From: Spartobacteria bacterium
GTDB lineage: Bacteria; Verrucomicrobiota; Verrucomicrobiia; Chthoniobacterales; UBA10450
Assembly: GCA_003169975.1 (NCBI GenBank)
Contig: PNAA01000034.1
Coordinates: 124,001 to 188,000 of the forward strand
Direction: 5' to 3'
Length of the DNA: 64,000 bases
The notes under the pieces are model-generated. The model ran no database searches. It was given only the letters and a program-made list of their open reading frames with translations, and was not told where the DNA came from. Positions 63,479-64,000 of the stretch are shown piece after piece (positions within the stretch are counted from its first letter, which is position 1; each line of letters starts with the position of its first letter). The position numbers and the translations under genes are program-made.

Positions 63479-63618
63479 AGACAAAGGCCGGGCGCTCTGA
63501 TTTCAGCGTTCGGAGTTCAGATGCCAGCTCCGGTGAGGGATCGACGAGCTTGACGCCGCCGTCCCGTTCTGCCCACAGTGCGCCTCATGAATAACCACTC
63601 GTCCGACAGGAAGGAACG

Positions 63619-64000
63619 ATGAGGAGGGCACCGTCGCGAATCCTGGCGCTCGTGGCGATCCTGCTGCTGCTGGCGGCGACGTTCCAGCTGGCCTCGCTGC
63701 TCGGGCCCGCCCGCGCGGAGCGGAAACTGAACGAGATGAACGAGCAGAAGCGCGAGAGCAAAGAGAGCCCGCCGGAAGACTGGTTTGTTACTCAGCGAGT
63801 GACTCATGGCGGAATCCCGCCTGGCGCCCTGGAGAAGGCTGGCGCGCAGGCGGCCGCGCTCGCCATGGCCAGCGAACAGTCAGCTCCGCAGGCCCGGTCG
63901 CGCTGGCAGTTTGTCGGGCCGACCAACATCGGGGGCCGTGTGGTGGACATCGCCGTGGACCCGGTTGCCGCCGACACGATTTACGTGGCCGCAGCCACTG
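63619..64000 (+). CDS. exported BNR/sortilin-type repeat protein, N-terminal part (cut by window edge)
   Basis: The visible 127 codons give a signal anchor (ILALVAILLLLAATFQLASLL) and an Ala/Gln/Lys-rich linker. The first blade of a beta-propeller follows: 'WQFVGPTNIGGRVVDIAVDP' then 'TIYVAAATG'. 'GPxNIGGRV..IAVDP' is the characteristic opening of secreted BNR/sortilin-like propeller proteins. The remainder lies beyond base 64000. An AAGGAA ribosome site precedes the ATG. Confidence 0.8.
   Translation, partial: MRRAPSRILALVAILLLLAATFQLASLLGPARAERKLNEMNEQKRESKESPPEDWFVTQRVTHGGIPPGALEKAGAQAAALAMASEQSAPQARSRWQFVGPTNIGGRVVDIAVDPVAADTIYVAAAT

Overview
The window is GC-rich (about 60-63% by eye) and densely coded on both strands. 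It looks like a chromosomal segment of a soil Verrucomicrobiota bacterium (Chthoniobacterales-like). This is inferred from the mix of zinc-ribbon Ser/Thr kinases with TolB-like/TPR tails, an ECF-type sigma factor next to such a kinase, a GspG-like pseudopilin, a DUF2851 protein, PIN-domain toxin pairs and verrucomicrobial-style dispersed repeats. No rRNA, transposase, integrase, phage module or CRISPR array was seen. One tRNA (Gly, CCC anticodon) is present.

Layout. 1-7.4 kb: a membrane protein cut by the window edge, a beta-ketoacyl synthase lacking both catalytic histidines, a receiver-histidine kinase, then a LanB-type dehydratase/PEARL-like protein coupled by 4 nt to a ParA ATPase. 7.5-10.4 kb: a secreted protein, DUF2851, a pseudopilin with a heptanucleotide repeat in its leader, and tRNA-Gly. 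10.4-16 kb: a periplasmic-type molybdenum aldehyde oxidoreductase operon (paoABC-like) with its XdhC/PaoD and MocA maturation genes. 16-23 kb: a Phd/PIN toxin-antitoxin pair, an FHA-cyclase, a Ser/Thr kinase with Sel1 repeats, a lipoprotein and a class A PBP. 23-35 kb: a mosaic with glutaredoxin, lysS, mtfA, a D-amino-acid-oxidase-like gene with a decayed 5' duplicate, transporters and cyclases, plus several broken genes. 35.3-42.6 kb: an operon-like run with an ACT protein, a TPR protein, a degenerate receiver/DUF4388/pseudokinase, an amidase, Nnr (with an in-frame palindromic insertion) and a sulfotransferase. 42.6-54.5 kb: TPR/TolB-like proteins, a second toxin-antitoxin pair, a TonB receptor broken by three frameshifts, an ECF sigma-kinase pair, secreted proteins and an NlpC/P60 peptidase. 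54.5-56.9 kb: a lower-GC DUF3800/DUF4238 island. 56.9-64 kb: surE, ArsR/AHSA1, an M1 aminopeptidase, an EamA transporter, a small peptide gene, a zinc alcohol dehydrogenase and the start of a BNR-repeat protein.

The strongest unexplained signal is a 9-mer, TCGTTAGGC, found 37 times on the two strands, against about 0.5 expected from base composition. It lies mostly inside genes, where it forces Ser-Leu(TTA)-Gly or Pro-Asn-(Asp/Glu), and it is missing from the segments that look foreign or decaying. Its density resembles a DNA-uptake-type or other genome-architecture motif. Other leads are two paralogous 55-56 aa peptides sharing a KLRDLRPEKDP core, a 30-bp palindrome inserted in frame in nnr, the LanB-ParA pair, and the histidine-less ketosynthase.

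Six single-base frameshifts, each with one base missing and several in homopolymers, lie at 23.7, 34.4, 45.9, 46.4, 47.9 and 48.9 kb. They may be real decay or assembly error, and the sequence alone cannot say which.
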